A DNA stretch of 64,000 nt from Loxodes magnus (lineage: Eukaryota; Ciliophora; Karyorelictea; Loxodida; Loxodidae), in the NCBI GenBank assembly GCA_946699065.1, contig CAMPDV010002010.1, positions 1-64,000 of the forward strand, in the 5' to 3' direction. The notes under the pieces are model-generated. The model did no database searches. It had not been told where the DNA came from and worked only from the letters and a program-made list of their open reading frames with translations. Shown here piece after piece: positions 40,601 through 51,796 of this stretch. The position numbers were made by a program, and so were the translations under genes. Each line of letters opens with the position of its first letter. The stretch's first letter is position 1.

Positions 40601-41530
40601 ATGTGATAAGAACTATATGGATACTTAAACAAGATAAAGTACAAAAAACAATGACTAATAAACTTTAGAGTGTTCTAGTTTATTCTAGTTACTTTGAATT
40701 TACTAGTAGAAAGGTAGAATAAAATAGTCCATGCTGTGCTTTATTTAATTATATTAGCTTTTCTTTTCCTCTATATTTACAAGATATAGCCTTGCTGCTA
40801 CCCTAAACTAAATTCTTGAATGCTAATTTTTCTTGGTTGTAACTTTTGGCTTTCAATAGTATAAATAATTAGAATGGAACTTTCTTCCTATAATATCGTT
40901 AAAAAGTTCTACATTTTAGCGAATGGGCTAGGATGTAGCTTAATAGTTTTAATAGGATTTAGATTATAATTTAAATAAAAAACCTTAATTACTATCTTTG
41001 AGTTAGACGAAACTTATTTATTCAGATGAACCTTTTAATGCAAGAGAGATTAAAATTTGCTACCTAAATATATCCTGAATCAGTCTATTTTCCTTAATTT
41101 CAGATAATTCTTAGCTTTTAAGATACTAAATGATGAAAATTTTTTGTTTGAGTAAGAAAATTTTTCTCTTAAGCTTTATTTATATCACAACGTTATAAAT
41201 AATGAATAGAACTAGTTCTTATTTTAAGAATAATAAAGCATCAGTCCTTCAGAGCTAACTGGAAATTTTAAAAATGTACAAAGAAAAAGAAATAAAAATC
41301 TGGAATAAAAAAGAGAATAACTTCGAAAAAACTTAGATTCTAAAATGTATCCATCTCCTGAGCTTTCATCTTCATTAAAAAACGGATCTTAGCAAGTTGA
41401 TGATTAATAAAATAACTAAAGTAAAGAGCTTCAACTTTTAAAGATACAAAAGGTAAAATAGATCGAGGATCTAAATGAGAGCGAAGATCAATGAAAAGAA
41501 AAAGTATATGAATAGAAGAAATCTTTTTGA
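37604..41530 (+). CDS. LIVBP/ANF-receptor-like multi-pass membrane receptor (copy C, intact)
   Basis: An uninterrupted frame of 1308 residues under the karyorelict code. Signal peptide MESKLPILLIILIIVKLNA. Two LIVBP-like regions follow: an N-terminal one (FILPSTESL near residue 140, WNSLGYFTDQF) and a second with YPYFVRSIPSD at 484-494 and KVGVIYQDTAW, much like class C GPCR and ANF-receptor lobes. A WGDGSTG linker leads into about nine membrane segments (first 787-806). Between segments 4 and 5 is an EF-hand-type loop, DQNHNGSLEFSE at 949-960, then HYKDCNWKCW. The tail is charged and Q-rich. I chose TGA 41528-41530 as the stop; another in-frame TGA at 41492-41494 could be the real one. The role is inferred: surface chemoreception, possibly Ca2+-modulated. 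Confidence 0.87.
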
Positions 41531-43891
41531 CTACCTTAATAATTCTTTATAATCTTATCTAATAATATATTTGTGATATAAGATATAAAAAACAATTAAC
41601 TCTATAAATCCTTAAAAATTCTAATAGCATCAATCTATCATAGTAATTTGTACTATATCTTCCTTATAGAATAATATATTATAACTAATATGATTATTCT
41701 TATGCAATGTATAAAATATGATAAAATAAAAGTTTAAGAATTAATAAAAGCTAAATTAAATAAAAGGCTTAAGTTAATAATAAAAGCAATCTAAAATTAA
41801 GTGTCTAAGCTTATAAATATCCTCTGTATAATACTAAATATACTATTAAGTTCTACTAAGCGCGTAGTTATTCAAGTAACATTTATTGATCTAGATATAG
41901 GATTTAAGTTATCATATAATCTTTCACTAAATCAAATTAAAATAATCAAGAGTATAAAATCATCTTAAGATCAAAGTAAATAAAAATGCACTAACAAATT
42001 TTATTTTCATTTAAGATGAAAATTCAGAAATAAGCTATTTAATAGTTATTGAAACAACTAAGTATAAAGAAAAAGCTAGTTTATAAATCTTAAAGAAATT
42101 CTTAGGAACTAATTAGAACTTTCAGATTATATAACTCCTAGATGAAGCTTTATTGAGGTAATAACTAACTATATTTAATTAAATATAAATATTTAGTTGT
42201 ATAATAGCTAAATATATAGCTGACTTAACAACTGTTTATTCTATTTAAACTTTTATACATTTATTTTTAATTTTAGGTTTATTGGGATATAAAAGCTATA
42301 ATATAATTATAAGGAAAAGCATATCATAAAAGAATTTAACTAAAAGTATTATACAAATAAAAGTTGGATATAAAAACTAAGTTAGTGTAGAAATGTTTTA
42401 ATAAAGAAAAGTTTAAATTAGCTGCATATCTTAATTCTCTTTTAATAAATTAGTAACTTTTATCTTTGCTTCTTAAACATTTTATTATTCTTTATTACTT
42501 TCTTAAATCTATAAGCTACAAATATTTTGATTCTTATATGAAATTTCTTTAGGTTATATATAGGTAATTATTATGCTTTTGATAATTCATCTTTTAGTTA
42601 TTTATCTAATTCTGTTTTTTATTAATGTCTTTTTCCTATTTTTATCTTTTTATTGTAAATTTAGCTTTAATAGTTCTACTAAAATTTCAAGAAATTATAT
42701 AACATTTATAGTTACCAGATAATAAATTGACAGTATAAATAGATATAAATTAAGAGTATGATTGAATATAAAACTCAATTAAAGAGTATGTGATTAAAGT
42801 GATGAAATTTGTATGTTTATCAACTAAGAAAAAAGAATGTATATAAGGAAATAATTTTAATTTACTTTTCTCTATATTATATGAAATACTTTAGTTTCAT
42901 TAAGTTTAATATAAAATAATCCATATTAAGCTATTTCTTAAAAAGCATACTAAAGCTATAATTCTACTTTTGTGTAATTAAAGAAATAAATTATAGAAAA
43001 AGTTTAGAAAAAGAGATCTAAGTAATTACAAAATTTAAGCTTCTGGATTAGTTAAATGATTATATTAGCTATATATGAGGATTTTAATAATTGTTAATAT
43101 AATATAATTAATGAAATATAATAGCTACCTTAAAAAATAACTATTAAGTGTATTTGTTTGGTATTAGTGCTATATTTTTAAACTTACTTCAATATAAGAA
43201 AGTTTATATATCTAAATTAAGCAATGTTTATTTTAAGCTGTATTATATAGAAATATTTTACAAGCTATAATGAAATATCTATCAAATAATTTAATTTTCC
43301 TAGCATTTACAAAAACTAAGAATATAAAAAGAAGATAGCTAGGCTTGTTTTAAGCTTATATTAAATTAAAGAAAGATAAAAATTAATAGCTAAATGCTTA
43401 ATAGAGAAAACATTTAGAACAATTTAGTTCTTTATAAGTTAAATTTTATGGAAAAATAAAAGGAATTTATAGAGTATATTTAATAAAATATATTGAATAC
43501 TTCTTAAAATTATAATATATAACTCTAAAAATGATTTAGATAAACTATTAAAATTTTAATTTTAGAATTATTAGAAACTATTATTTAAATTATTTCTATA
43601 CAATTTAGTTAAAAAATAAATTAATAAATACACTTAATCAGGAACGCTTTATAAAAATCTTTCTTATTAATTATAATTTTTAATCAACCTTATAAGAGTA
43701 TTATGTAGCTAATATATGATGAAGAAATCCGAAAAGTAGATTTGATAAATTTTTTTATTAAGATAACTCTATAGACTTAAATCAATCTAGATGAAGAAAC
43801 CACACAAATAATGTAATATAATAATAATTAACTTTAATTAGAATAAAAATAATAGCTTAACTCTGAAGTGAGATTGCAATAAGTCAGTTTC
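41531..43891. other. A+T-rich intergenic region downstream of copy C
   Basis: The first 200 bases keep patches of similarity with the DNA downstream of copy B, including TTATTCTTATGCAATG near 41696, so the duplicated unit includes 3' flank. No gene is seen beyond that. Confidence 0.55.
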
Positions 43892-43918
43892 AGTTGGAGG
43901 ATCGCTCCTCCCTATTTA
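43892..43918 (+). repeat. 27-nt dispersed motif with hairpin, copy 2
   Basis: Matches 7078-7104 with two substitutions, one on each side of the hairpin; the second converts a mismatch into a longer GGAGG/CCTCC pairing. It stands immediately before the G+C-rich block at 43956-44287 and may belong to it. Confidence 0.55.
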
Positions 43919-43955
43919 TTTTATTTAATATAAATAATAAATAAATTTGATTATA

Positions 43956-43987
43956 GAGCGCGTAGCACTCTCATTGGTGCGCAGCTC
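43956..43987. other. G+C-rich imperfect hairpin
   Basis: GAGCGCG..CAC and GTG..CGCAGCTC can pair around the loop TCTCATTG, followed by an A run. It resembles the stem of an RNA gene or a binding site and sits 70 bp upstream of a 19-nt tandem array. Confidence 0.45.
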
Positions 43988-44058
43988 TTTAAAAAAAATG
44001 TTTCATATTGACAAGAATGTTTGTTACTGATAAAATTATCAGATACTGGTAGACCTTG

Positions 44059-44115
44059 TTCAATACTGGTATAATTATTCAGTACTGATAAAAATGTTCA
44101 ATACTGATATAATTT
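44059..44115. repeat. 19-nt tandem repeat, three units
   Basis: Units at 44059, 44078 and 44097 follow TTCARTACTGRTAWAAWTD. Similar ACTGATA/ACTGGTA motifs continue upstream to about 44030. The spacing suggests a repeated protein-binding site or array upstream of the candidate RNA. Confidence 0.75.
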
Positions 44116-44140
44116 AAGAATAATCGTAATCTTATCTACT

Positions 44141-44287
44141 TGTTGGAAGTCCAAGGACATGGCAGGATTGTGTATAATGCATCACCAAAGCAGAGGACGA
44201 CATGTGTCAATTATGGGTACTTAACTTCCCCAACCTCTGATGAAGATGACCTTGTTGTTCACCTTCGAACAACTATGGCGGCTTAAA
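44141..44287 (+). ncRNA. G+C-rich candidate structured RNA
   Basis: A G+C-rich island in A+T-rich DNA. Possible pairings are GGAAGT (44145-44150) with ACTTCC (44224-44229), CAGAGG (44191-44196) with CCTCTG (44234-44239), and a perfect 7-bp hairpin GTTGTTC/GAACAAC (44254-44273). TGATGA at 44238-44243 resembles a snoRNA C box. The first two pairings interleave, which would form a pseudoknot. Strand and family are unknown. Confidence 0.45.
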
Positions 44288-45271
44288 AAAAATATATATA
44301 ATAAAATATATAAATTGTTCTAAAAAATTGATTTATCTTTTAAATAAAAAATACGATTTAAAAGTACTCTATTTAAGTTATAATAAAAATCTAATTTAAT
44401 TTGTTCAGAGATATTTGTTTATATCTGCTTATATCATGCACTTTTATTTTTTATTTTTAAAACTTGAAAATAAATTGTTTATGAATATAAACATTTCAGA
44501 TATAAATACAAATTATTATAAATTTAAAATATATTCTATTCTGATTTAATTAGGGAAACATTTAATTAAACATTTTTTTCATAATTCTACACAAAAAATT
44601 ATAATATAGATAATTTAATATGTCCTAATTTCAGAAAAAATATAAAATCAAAGTGAATATAAAAAATTGCTTAAAATGCATAAGTAAATTTTAAGAATTT
44701 AAAGAATTGTTTTATCTAAATTGGAGCAATCTTTCTATTTCTTTTAAATAATCAAAATTTTTCAAATGTAAATAAATAAAATAAAGACGAGCAAAAGGGT
44801 TTTAATTGGTATAGTAATTAATTATTTTTAATTTTTTTTATATATATATTTAAAGTTACTCATAAAGCATCAAACTTTTTTTTAAATATATTTACTTTAA
44901 ATTCTTCTATTTATAATTTTTTGAGACGCTTTTTATTATATTAATATCGGTTCTAAAATCTTCAAAACCAAAAATTAATTGATAATCTTACCTTATTCAT
45001 AAAATTTTTGCCAATTTATGGGTGTATAACAAAAATTTCTTAGCTTATTTAAATATTCACATTTGATTATATAATAGTAATAGATTAGCTTGATTCCTTC
45101 TTTAATAAAATTAAAAGGTAAATATTATCTAATTTTCTCAAATTATTTAAGAAATATTTTTAGTTCTAAAATCTAGAGAATTAGAAGGATGAATTTTAAT
45201 AATAAAGGACTCTTATGTAAAACTAAGTTATCTTAATACCATTATAAGGAATGAAGTTCATTATATTTAAC
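44288..45271. other. A+T-rich spacer
   Basis: No gene is seen. Confidence 0.55.
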
Positions 45272-45344
45272 GCAGACATGGTCTAGTGGCTATGACGACT
45301 GCTTCACACGCAGTAGGTCGCGGGTTCGATCCCCGCTGTCTGTA
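45272..45344 (+). tRNA. tRNA-Val(CAC)
   Basis: 73 nt: acceptor GCAGACA/TGTCTGT, anticodon stem ACTGC/GCAGT with loop TTCACAC (anticodon CAC), T arm GCGGG-TTCGATC-CCCGC and discriminator A. A T5 run follows. It is a single copy, not linked to the Leu-Arg pairs. Confidence 0.96.
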
Positions 45345-48338
45345 TATTTTTAGGTGATCCATAGAAATAAAATTAGAATAAAATTACCTAGAAGTATTAT
45401 AGTTCTTTAACTTCTTCTAGTTATATAAATATAACTATAAAATTATACGAAATCTAAGTAAGAAAATCAGGTTTATTTATTTAAATTAGTTTATTAATAA
45501 ATAAATATTAATTATTCTTAGTTTCGATTCATTAGCTATATAATATTTGAACGTTTTTAAAAAACTTAAATGATAATTGTTAAATAAAGTTATTTTCCTA
45601 GAGAAGAATTTTAGATAAATTGTTATAAATAATTTTATTTTTAGATTCTTTGTGCAATAAGCAATAGTTAGCTTAAAGAAATTAAGAGTTAATTTTAGCT
45701 TATAAGTTTAGCATTCATATATTCTATCAATTTCAGTTCAAACTTCCTAAAATTTTAATTGTTATTATATTCACAAAAATAATAGTAGTGTATAATTGAA
45801 TTACTAAGACAATTTAAAATATTTCATATAGTTTTAAATATCTTTAATACAGAGAGCAATATACCAACTTTATATTTATTAAACATTTTATTTTTTTATT
45901 TTAGAAAATATCTAAAATTAAAAAGAAAAATCGTTAAAAAAGTATTTAAATTTAATATATTAAATTATGCTTTGTTCTTTTTTAAGTGTATATGCATTGA
46001 CTAATAAATATAAAAAAGATTGAAATTGGAGTATTAAGAGTAATCATTGCTTTTATTTATTCAAGTAATTTGTATTTTGTCCTTAGTATCACTTACTATA
46101 GCTTTAATACTTAGAATATTAGTGTTTTGCCTTTTCCTCAAAAGATTGAGTTTAAATTTTTTTATATTAAAGGATTCAGCAAAATATCCGTGTTACAAGG
46201 TAAAACTGATATTATTTAACTTAAAGACTAAATCTAATAATTTAAAAGCTTTGTTTTGCTTAATCTAAAATTGTTACCTGCAGAACTAAAAGCCTAAGTA
46301 AAATATTGTTTAAAGTGCAAATTGATTATAGTTTCATTTTTGTTTATATAGTAGGAAATAAACCAATATATTTAGTAATCAAATATTAAATATGAAATAT
46401 ACAAAAAGGAATAAATTAGATAATCTGAGCCATTAATTCTAATAGTAGCATTTCTTGAATCAAAATCTTAATTAGACTATTAGTAACTAATTTTCAGATT
46501 ATATAATTAAGCTAAGTATTGTATAATAATGCATACCTACAAATATAATGATTTTTATTTTTTTATTAAAGCAAATTTATTAGTATAAGTAGCAAAGTTT
46601 TTAAATGATTCACTTTTCTATTTAAAGCTTAAAATAAGAAGATGCAATTTAAATTGTTTTATTAGCTGTATAAAATTGATTTATTTAGTCCTATATATAT
46701 TTATATAATAAATGCTATAGCCTATTTATTCTACTAATATTTATATAGTTTGAAGTTAAATAGATAATCCTTTATTATAATAATAGCTGAAATTATTTGC
46801 TTAATACATAATCTAAGAATAGTGGCTAATTATTTAATTAATAACTAAATAGCTAAATTTATATTTCATTCTTGCTCTTTTAGATAATACCTGAAAATAA
46901 GGTTAAAGGTTTTTAAATAGATATTTATCTAATCTTAAATTTTAAAATTATTCTTCAATTATTTAGTCTGAAATTAAAAGATAAAGCTCTTATTTCCCTT
47001 AAATAAAGATTAAATAACAAATTACCAAGTTATACAAAATGAAGTTTTTTAAGTCCTCAATTATTATATCTTTCCATTATATTACTACTAATTATTATTA
47101 TATTCGCTTTTATTTTTTAAATGTATATTACTAGCCAATCTAAGTTTATATAATTTTAACATAATAAGATAGAGAGTGTTGTAAAGCTCTAATATATTAA
47201 TATATTGATATAATTATAAAATTCCCTCTTCAGCACTCTTATCTAGAATTTTTTTTAACTTTGCTTTTTTATATTTTTTAGTTCGATTATTTTTATGCTT
47301 TCAAACCTTAAATATAGATGTTTGGAATTTAGAATAACTTTAAATAAATCCATTAAGAATAGCGCAAATATTCTTCTTTTTCATCTTTCAATGAGTTAAA
47401 ACACTTGAAAATTATTTATTGAGGTATTTATTTTTCTTGCTTTTTATTAATAAGCTTAATTAAAATTCTTCGAAATTCTTAAATTTATTAAAGAAGCTCA
47501 AAGCAATTTTATCCTTAACTTAGCATATTAAATTAAGAAGTATAGTTAATCTTATTTATAGAAGGAATTAAAGAATATGTTTTTTTTTATTTTCATTACT
47601 TAAGAATTTCAAATAAAAGCAAGGTATTCTCTAGACCTACAATTTTTTTTAACCTTCTGCCTTTTAAAATACTAATTATACTAAAAAAAATTTTAAATTT
47701 AAGCTCCATGAATTAATAAGTTTCTACATCAAACTCACTTAGAATTTGCAAATAAGGTTGTTAGAACTTGATGCAAGTGAGAATTAGATAGGATGTAGTA
47801 AATTAGTTATGAACATTATAGTAGTTTTAGTACATTATTAACTCTTTCTTTCCAATTTTCTTTATTAAAATTAGCTATTTTCAAAGTCAGTTACTTATAT
47901 CATCTTATCATTCCCCTTTATTTTTTATTTCTAAAAAATTAAAATTAGAAAAAGTGGAATACCATAAAGAAAGTATGAAGACAACATTTATAATTTTGAA
48001 CTTAGAATGAATATAAAGAAATATAAAGCTGATCAATGAATCTATAAGCATACTTCTTTAGATATATAGCTTTAAAGCTTTTTTATTTTTTTGCTTATAA
48101 ATAAAAATATAATGAGATATCTCAAATTTATATTTAGGAACATATGTAAAATATAATAAAACTTATAGATGAAAATAGAAGAGAAAAAGTATCTTCCGCA
48201 TACTTAGATGTAAAATAGATCCAATATTCAGCTGAATAATTATTAGGGATTGACTTATAAAGATTTATTAATTTTTTATCATTTTTAGAAATAAAAATTA
48301 ATATCTTAAACTTTAAATTTAAACAATTCTTGCTCTCA
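45345..48338. other. A+T-rich intergenic region
   Basis: No supported gene. A standard-code ORF at 46047-46268 is hydrophobic but isolated, with nothing to tie it to a known family. Confidence 0.5.
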
Positions 48339-51300
48339 TCAGCTAAGCTAATCGTCTATTCCGCTTATTTCTAAATCTTCTTTAAAACTCTTTTTGACTT
48401 TAAACTATTCTTAAAATATGGATTTTTAATATTTTAAGGCTTTAGATATGTTACTTTTATAAAATGTTCTTTAAAACAAAGTTTTGTCTTCATTTATTGC
48501 TATTTTTTGAATTAAGGATAACGAGTTTTCCTTCTTTCTCTTTACTTTAAATTCTTCAGAAAATTCATAAACTTTTGCTTTTACTTTTAGATCATTTTAT
48601 GAAGATTCGCTTTGAATTTCGCTTAAATCTACTTTTGCATAAAATAAAAACTAGTTTTACTTATTTCCAAATACATTATGTTGCAAATAGTAACTCAATG
48701 AGAAGTATTTTGGGTTAAATAGAAAGTCTTCTTTTTCAAGTTACTTTTGAGCCATTCTTTTTCTAAAGTTTAGATAAAGTAATTGGTTTTAGATGTAGTA
48801 TTATAGTAAGATGTTGTTTCTTTTACACTAAAAGCTTCATCTATATAGATATGTTTCATCTAAGTCAAAAATAGTTATCAAAGTCTTTTATTTTCATTGA
48901 AATTTAATTCCTATTAAAACGCATATTATACATCCTGCTGCTAGTGCTACAATGTAAATTTCTTAGGCAATATTAAGTGAAGATAATGCTAAACTAAAAA
49001 TTTGAATTATAGCAGGATTTATATTGCAGCCTAGAGTTATTAACATTCATACGTTCATTTTAGGGTAGCTACATGGCTAGGTCTTATAAGTGTAAAAAAA
49101 TAGACAGAGTATAGTGGCTAAGTAAAAAACAGCATGGACAATTTTATTTTGTTACTCTAAAACTAAGTTTTCAGTTATTAAAATCATTTGAAAGACTCTA
49201 TAATTCACTAGATAATTAGGTTTGTACTTTATTTTCATAACATATCCATACATCTCTTATCACATTAGAATAGGCTAGATCCCTAAAACTGTATAAATAG
49301 CAAAGCAAACAGAGTATAAAATAACAAATAGAAGGTGAACTCCTTATCAGCAATCTCAGTTACAGTCTTTATAATGAAAAGATTCTAAAAATTCTATTGA
49401 TCCATTTTTATTTTTATCTACTCCTTCAATACAGATAAAAAAGTCTAACAAATTTCAATTTATAGGAAGGAAAAAACTATAAGTTAAAAAAGGGCCAAAA
49501 TAATATGATAAACTTCCTAATAATCAGAAGAATAAATTTTTAGAGAATTCAAATTTCAAGATAATGGATAGAAAACTGATAAGTCAAATAGAAGCTAGAA
49601 TGCAAGCTACTAATTAGTTTGAATATTGTCTGTTATTTGATGATTCGAAAATATTCACGAAATCTAATTTTGCGCAGCTTACTATAAATTTCGTTAAATA
49701 TCCTCAGTCTGATATATCTGGACCCCATAAATTTAACATTTCTTAATTCTTTCATTATATTTTCTTAATTAGTATAGTTTTTACCTGAATTTATTAAGTG
49801 TTATAAAGTGTAAGCACCTATAAGAAGAGCGTCAAATTCTAGAAGCGAATAACTTGCTATTTCCTCACCAAAGTAGTTTTTGCTTTGCTCCAATATATTT
49901 TATCCAAATTCTCCAATTTAACCCATAAATATATGCTAAATTGCTCCTTTTACAACTGCTTATACTATATAATCTTCATCATCTTATTTTAATAAATTCT
50001 CAGTTAATCACGAAAAAGCTATAAACTCTAGATCTCCTTCTCTAGCTCCTAGATAATAGAATTATTTGAGTATGAATTTAACATCATCCTCATATGTTAT
50101 TAACAGAACTATCCTTGTCTTTGAATAGATTTCTTATATAACTTCTTATCAAGAAGTATTGTTTATTTAGTTATCAACATCTCCTACTAATCTTTTATTA
50201 TTAGCAATGCTTATTTTAAACTGTTCAGATTCTTCCAAAAATACTCTTTAACACCTTTAGATCAAGATGTGTTTTGATAAATCACACCCACATTTTTTCA
50301 CTTTTAAAATTAGCATGTTCATGCTACTAAAACTGCTCGATATGCATAAGATTGGAGATTTCTTATATACCAAGGAAATTTTTATTTGTTTGTCAGCTGT
50401 GGAGATAAATTATAGTTAGAAATGCAGGGTATTTTAAAATTCTATGATTCGAAAAAATGGTAAAGATCTATAGAATTTTGACTAGTTTCAGACATGAAAT
50501 GAATTACTCCATATTAATTCTTCTTTAAACTTCATTCTCTATAGACATAATCATAATCGAAATGCTCTGCTCCTGTATATATTTTAGTTAATTGCAACTA
50601 ATAATTAGGTAAAATGTCATTTATACTGTTTATGTATATAACTCCAAATTCTCTTCCTTAATAGCAGAATTAAATTCACTAAACTTCTCTTCCATCAGGA
50701 TTCTTAGTATCAGAAACCATGCTAATTGGAATAGAGATTAAGCTATTATCTGGAGGAGTTTTGGTTCCTTCTGGCCATATTATTTAGTCTCAATATTCGA
50801 TTTTAGTGTATTTAAGAGTTCCAACTATTTTTACTTAGTATTTTATACATTTAGGATCATAAATTGAATATTCTCTTTAGAAAATAAATCATTTACAATT
50901 TAACTGATCTAGTCGCTACTTATAGAGTTAAACTTCTCAAGAATGGTAAAGATTTAATAAAGGACTAGCTCAACACAATACAGTCTATAGTCTTAGGAAC
51001 TTTATTGGATTTTAGTACCAAAGTTAAATCCTATAAAGCCATTTAAATTATACTTGGTAGTTAAATTTCAGATTTATCAAGTGCTTTTAAAGTTTAATAT
51101 GAATGACTTAGCTTTATAGTTCTTACTGATAAATTGGTGAATGAAAGTTTGGAAATTATACTAGATAGTACTGTAAAACTTAGAGATACCTTTAAGTTAG
51201 ATTTCTTCATTAATTATAGCAAATTATAAATTCTAATTGCTAAAATCAGGGATTGTTCATAAATAGTCTAAATTTCCTAGTTCTTGTTGTAGTATTAAAG

Positions 51301-51796
51301 ATTCTTTGTAAGTGTATTAGTCGGTAAAGCAATCCATTGAAGTTCAATTGCAGGGCCTGAAAAAATGATTCATAATTTCTGCTAGAGTTTTAGTGTCAGG
51401 AAGGATGAAATGAGTGAACTTGCTATTTGTGAAAATTTAATTGTTTTGCTCTTTAATAGCTAAATTAATTATTTAGTGATGGCTAGAAAAAATCTAAATG
51501 ATCTAAGTGAGTTAATAGTTGCTAGTTATGTCAATGAGGATATCTTTTTTTCACTCTAGAGCATGCTTTTCTAGAAATGAAATTGTCTAAGAACTAAGTT
51601 TAAATTTCTAAAATTGCATGTGGAAATGCCAGTTTTCACTATGGAAATTATCTTTAATATAGCTATTCATTTTGCTTATAAAGTCATCAACAGGAATACT
51701 GAAATCTTGATTTGATTGGTCATACAAAAAAATAATTTTCTAAGCTTATATCTATAGTAGCAGTAAAGAAATTAGGCTTTAGAATATACTTATCAT
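48339..51796 (-). pseudogene. Decayed copy of the LIVBP/ANF-receptor-like family (copy E)
   Basis: The start at 51796 gives MISIFQSLISLLLLQIQA, a signal peptide, then the family's ligand-binding region. At about 49724-49727 the alignment jumps from NVKFM to GPDIS, so about 430 bp (end of the ligand-binding region, membrane segment 1 and most of segment 2) are missing. Frame changes occur near 50840, 50240, at the deletion and near 48425. The remaining membrane segments and the EF-hand-type loop (DKNKNGSIEFLE, 49383-49418) are well kept. The end EDLEISGIDDQLS precedes TGA 48341-48339. It is closest to copy A in sequence. It is either a pseudogene or, for some of the indels, an assembly artefact. 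Confidence 0.8.

Noticed and set aside
46047-46268. 73-residue hydrophobic ORF
   Set aside because: No family likeness, no neighbouring signals, and its composition is what T-rich intergenic DNA gives by chance.
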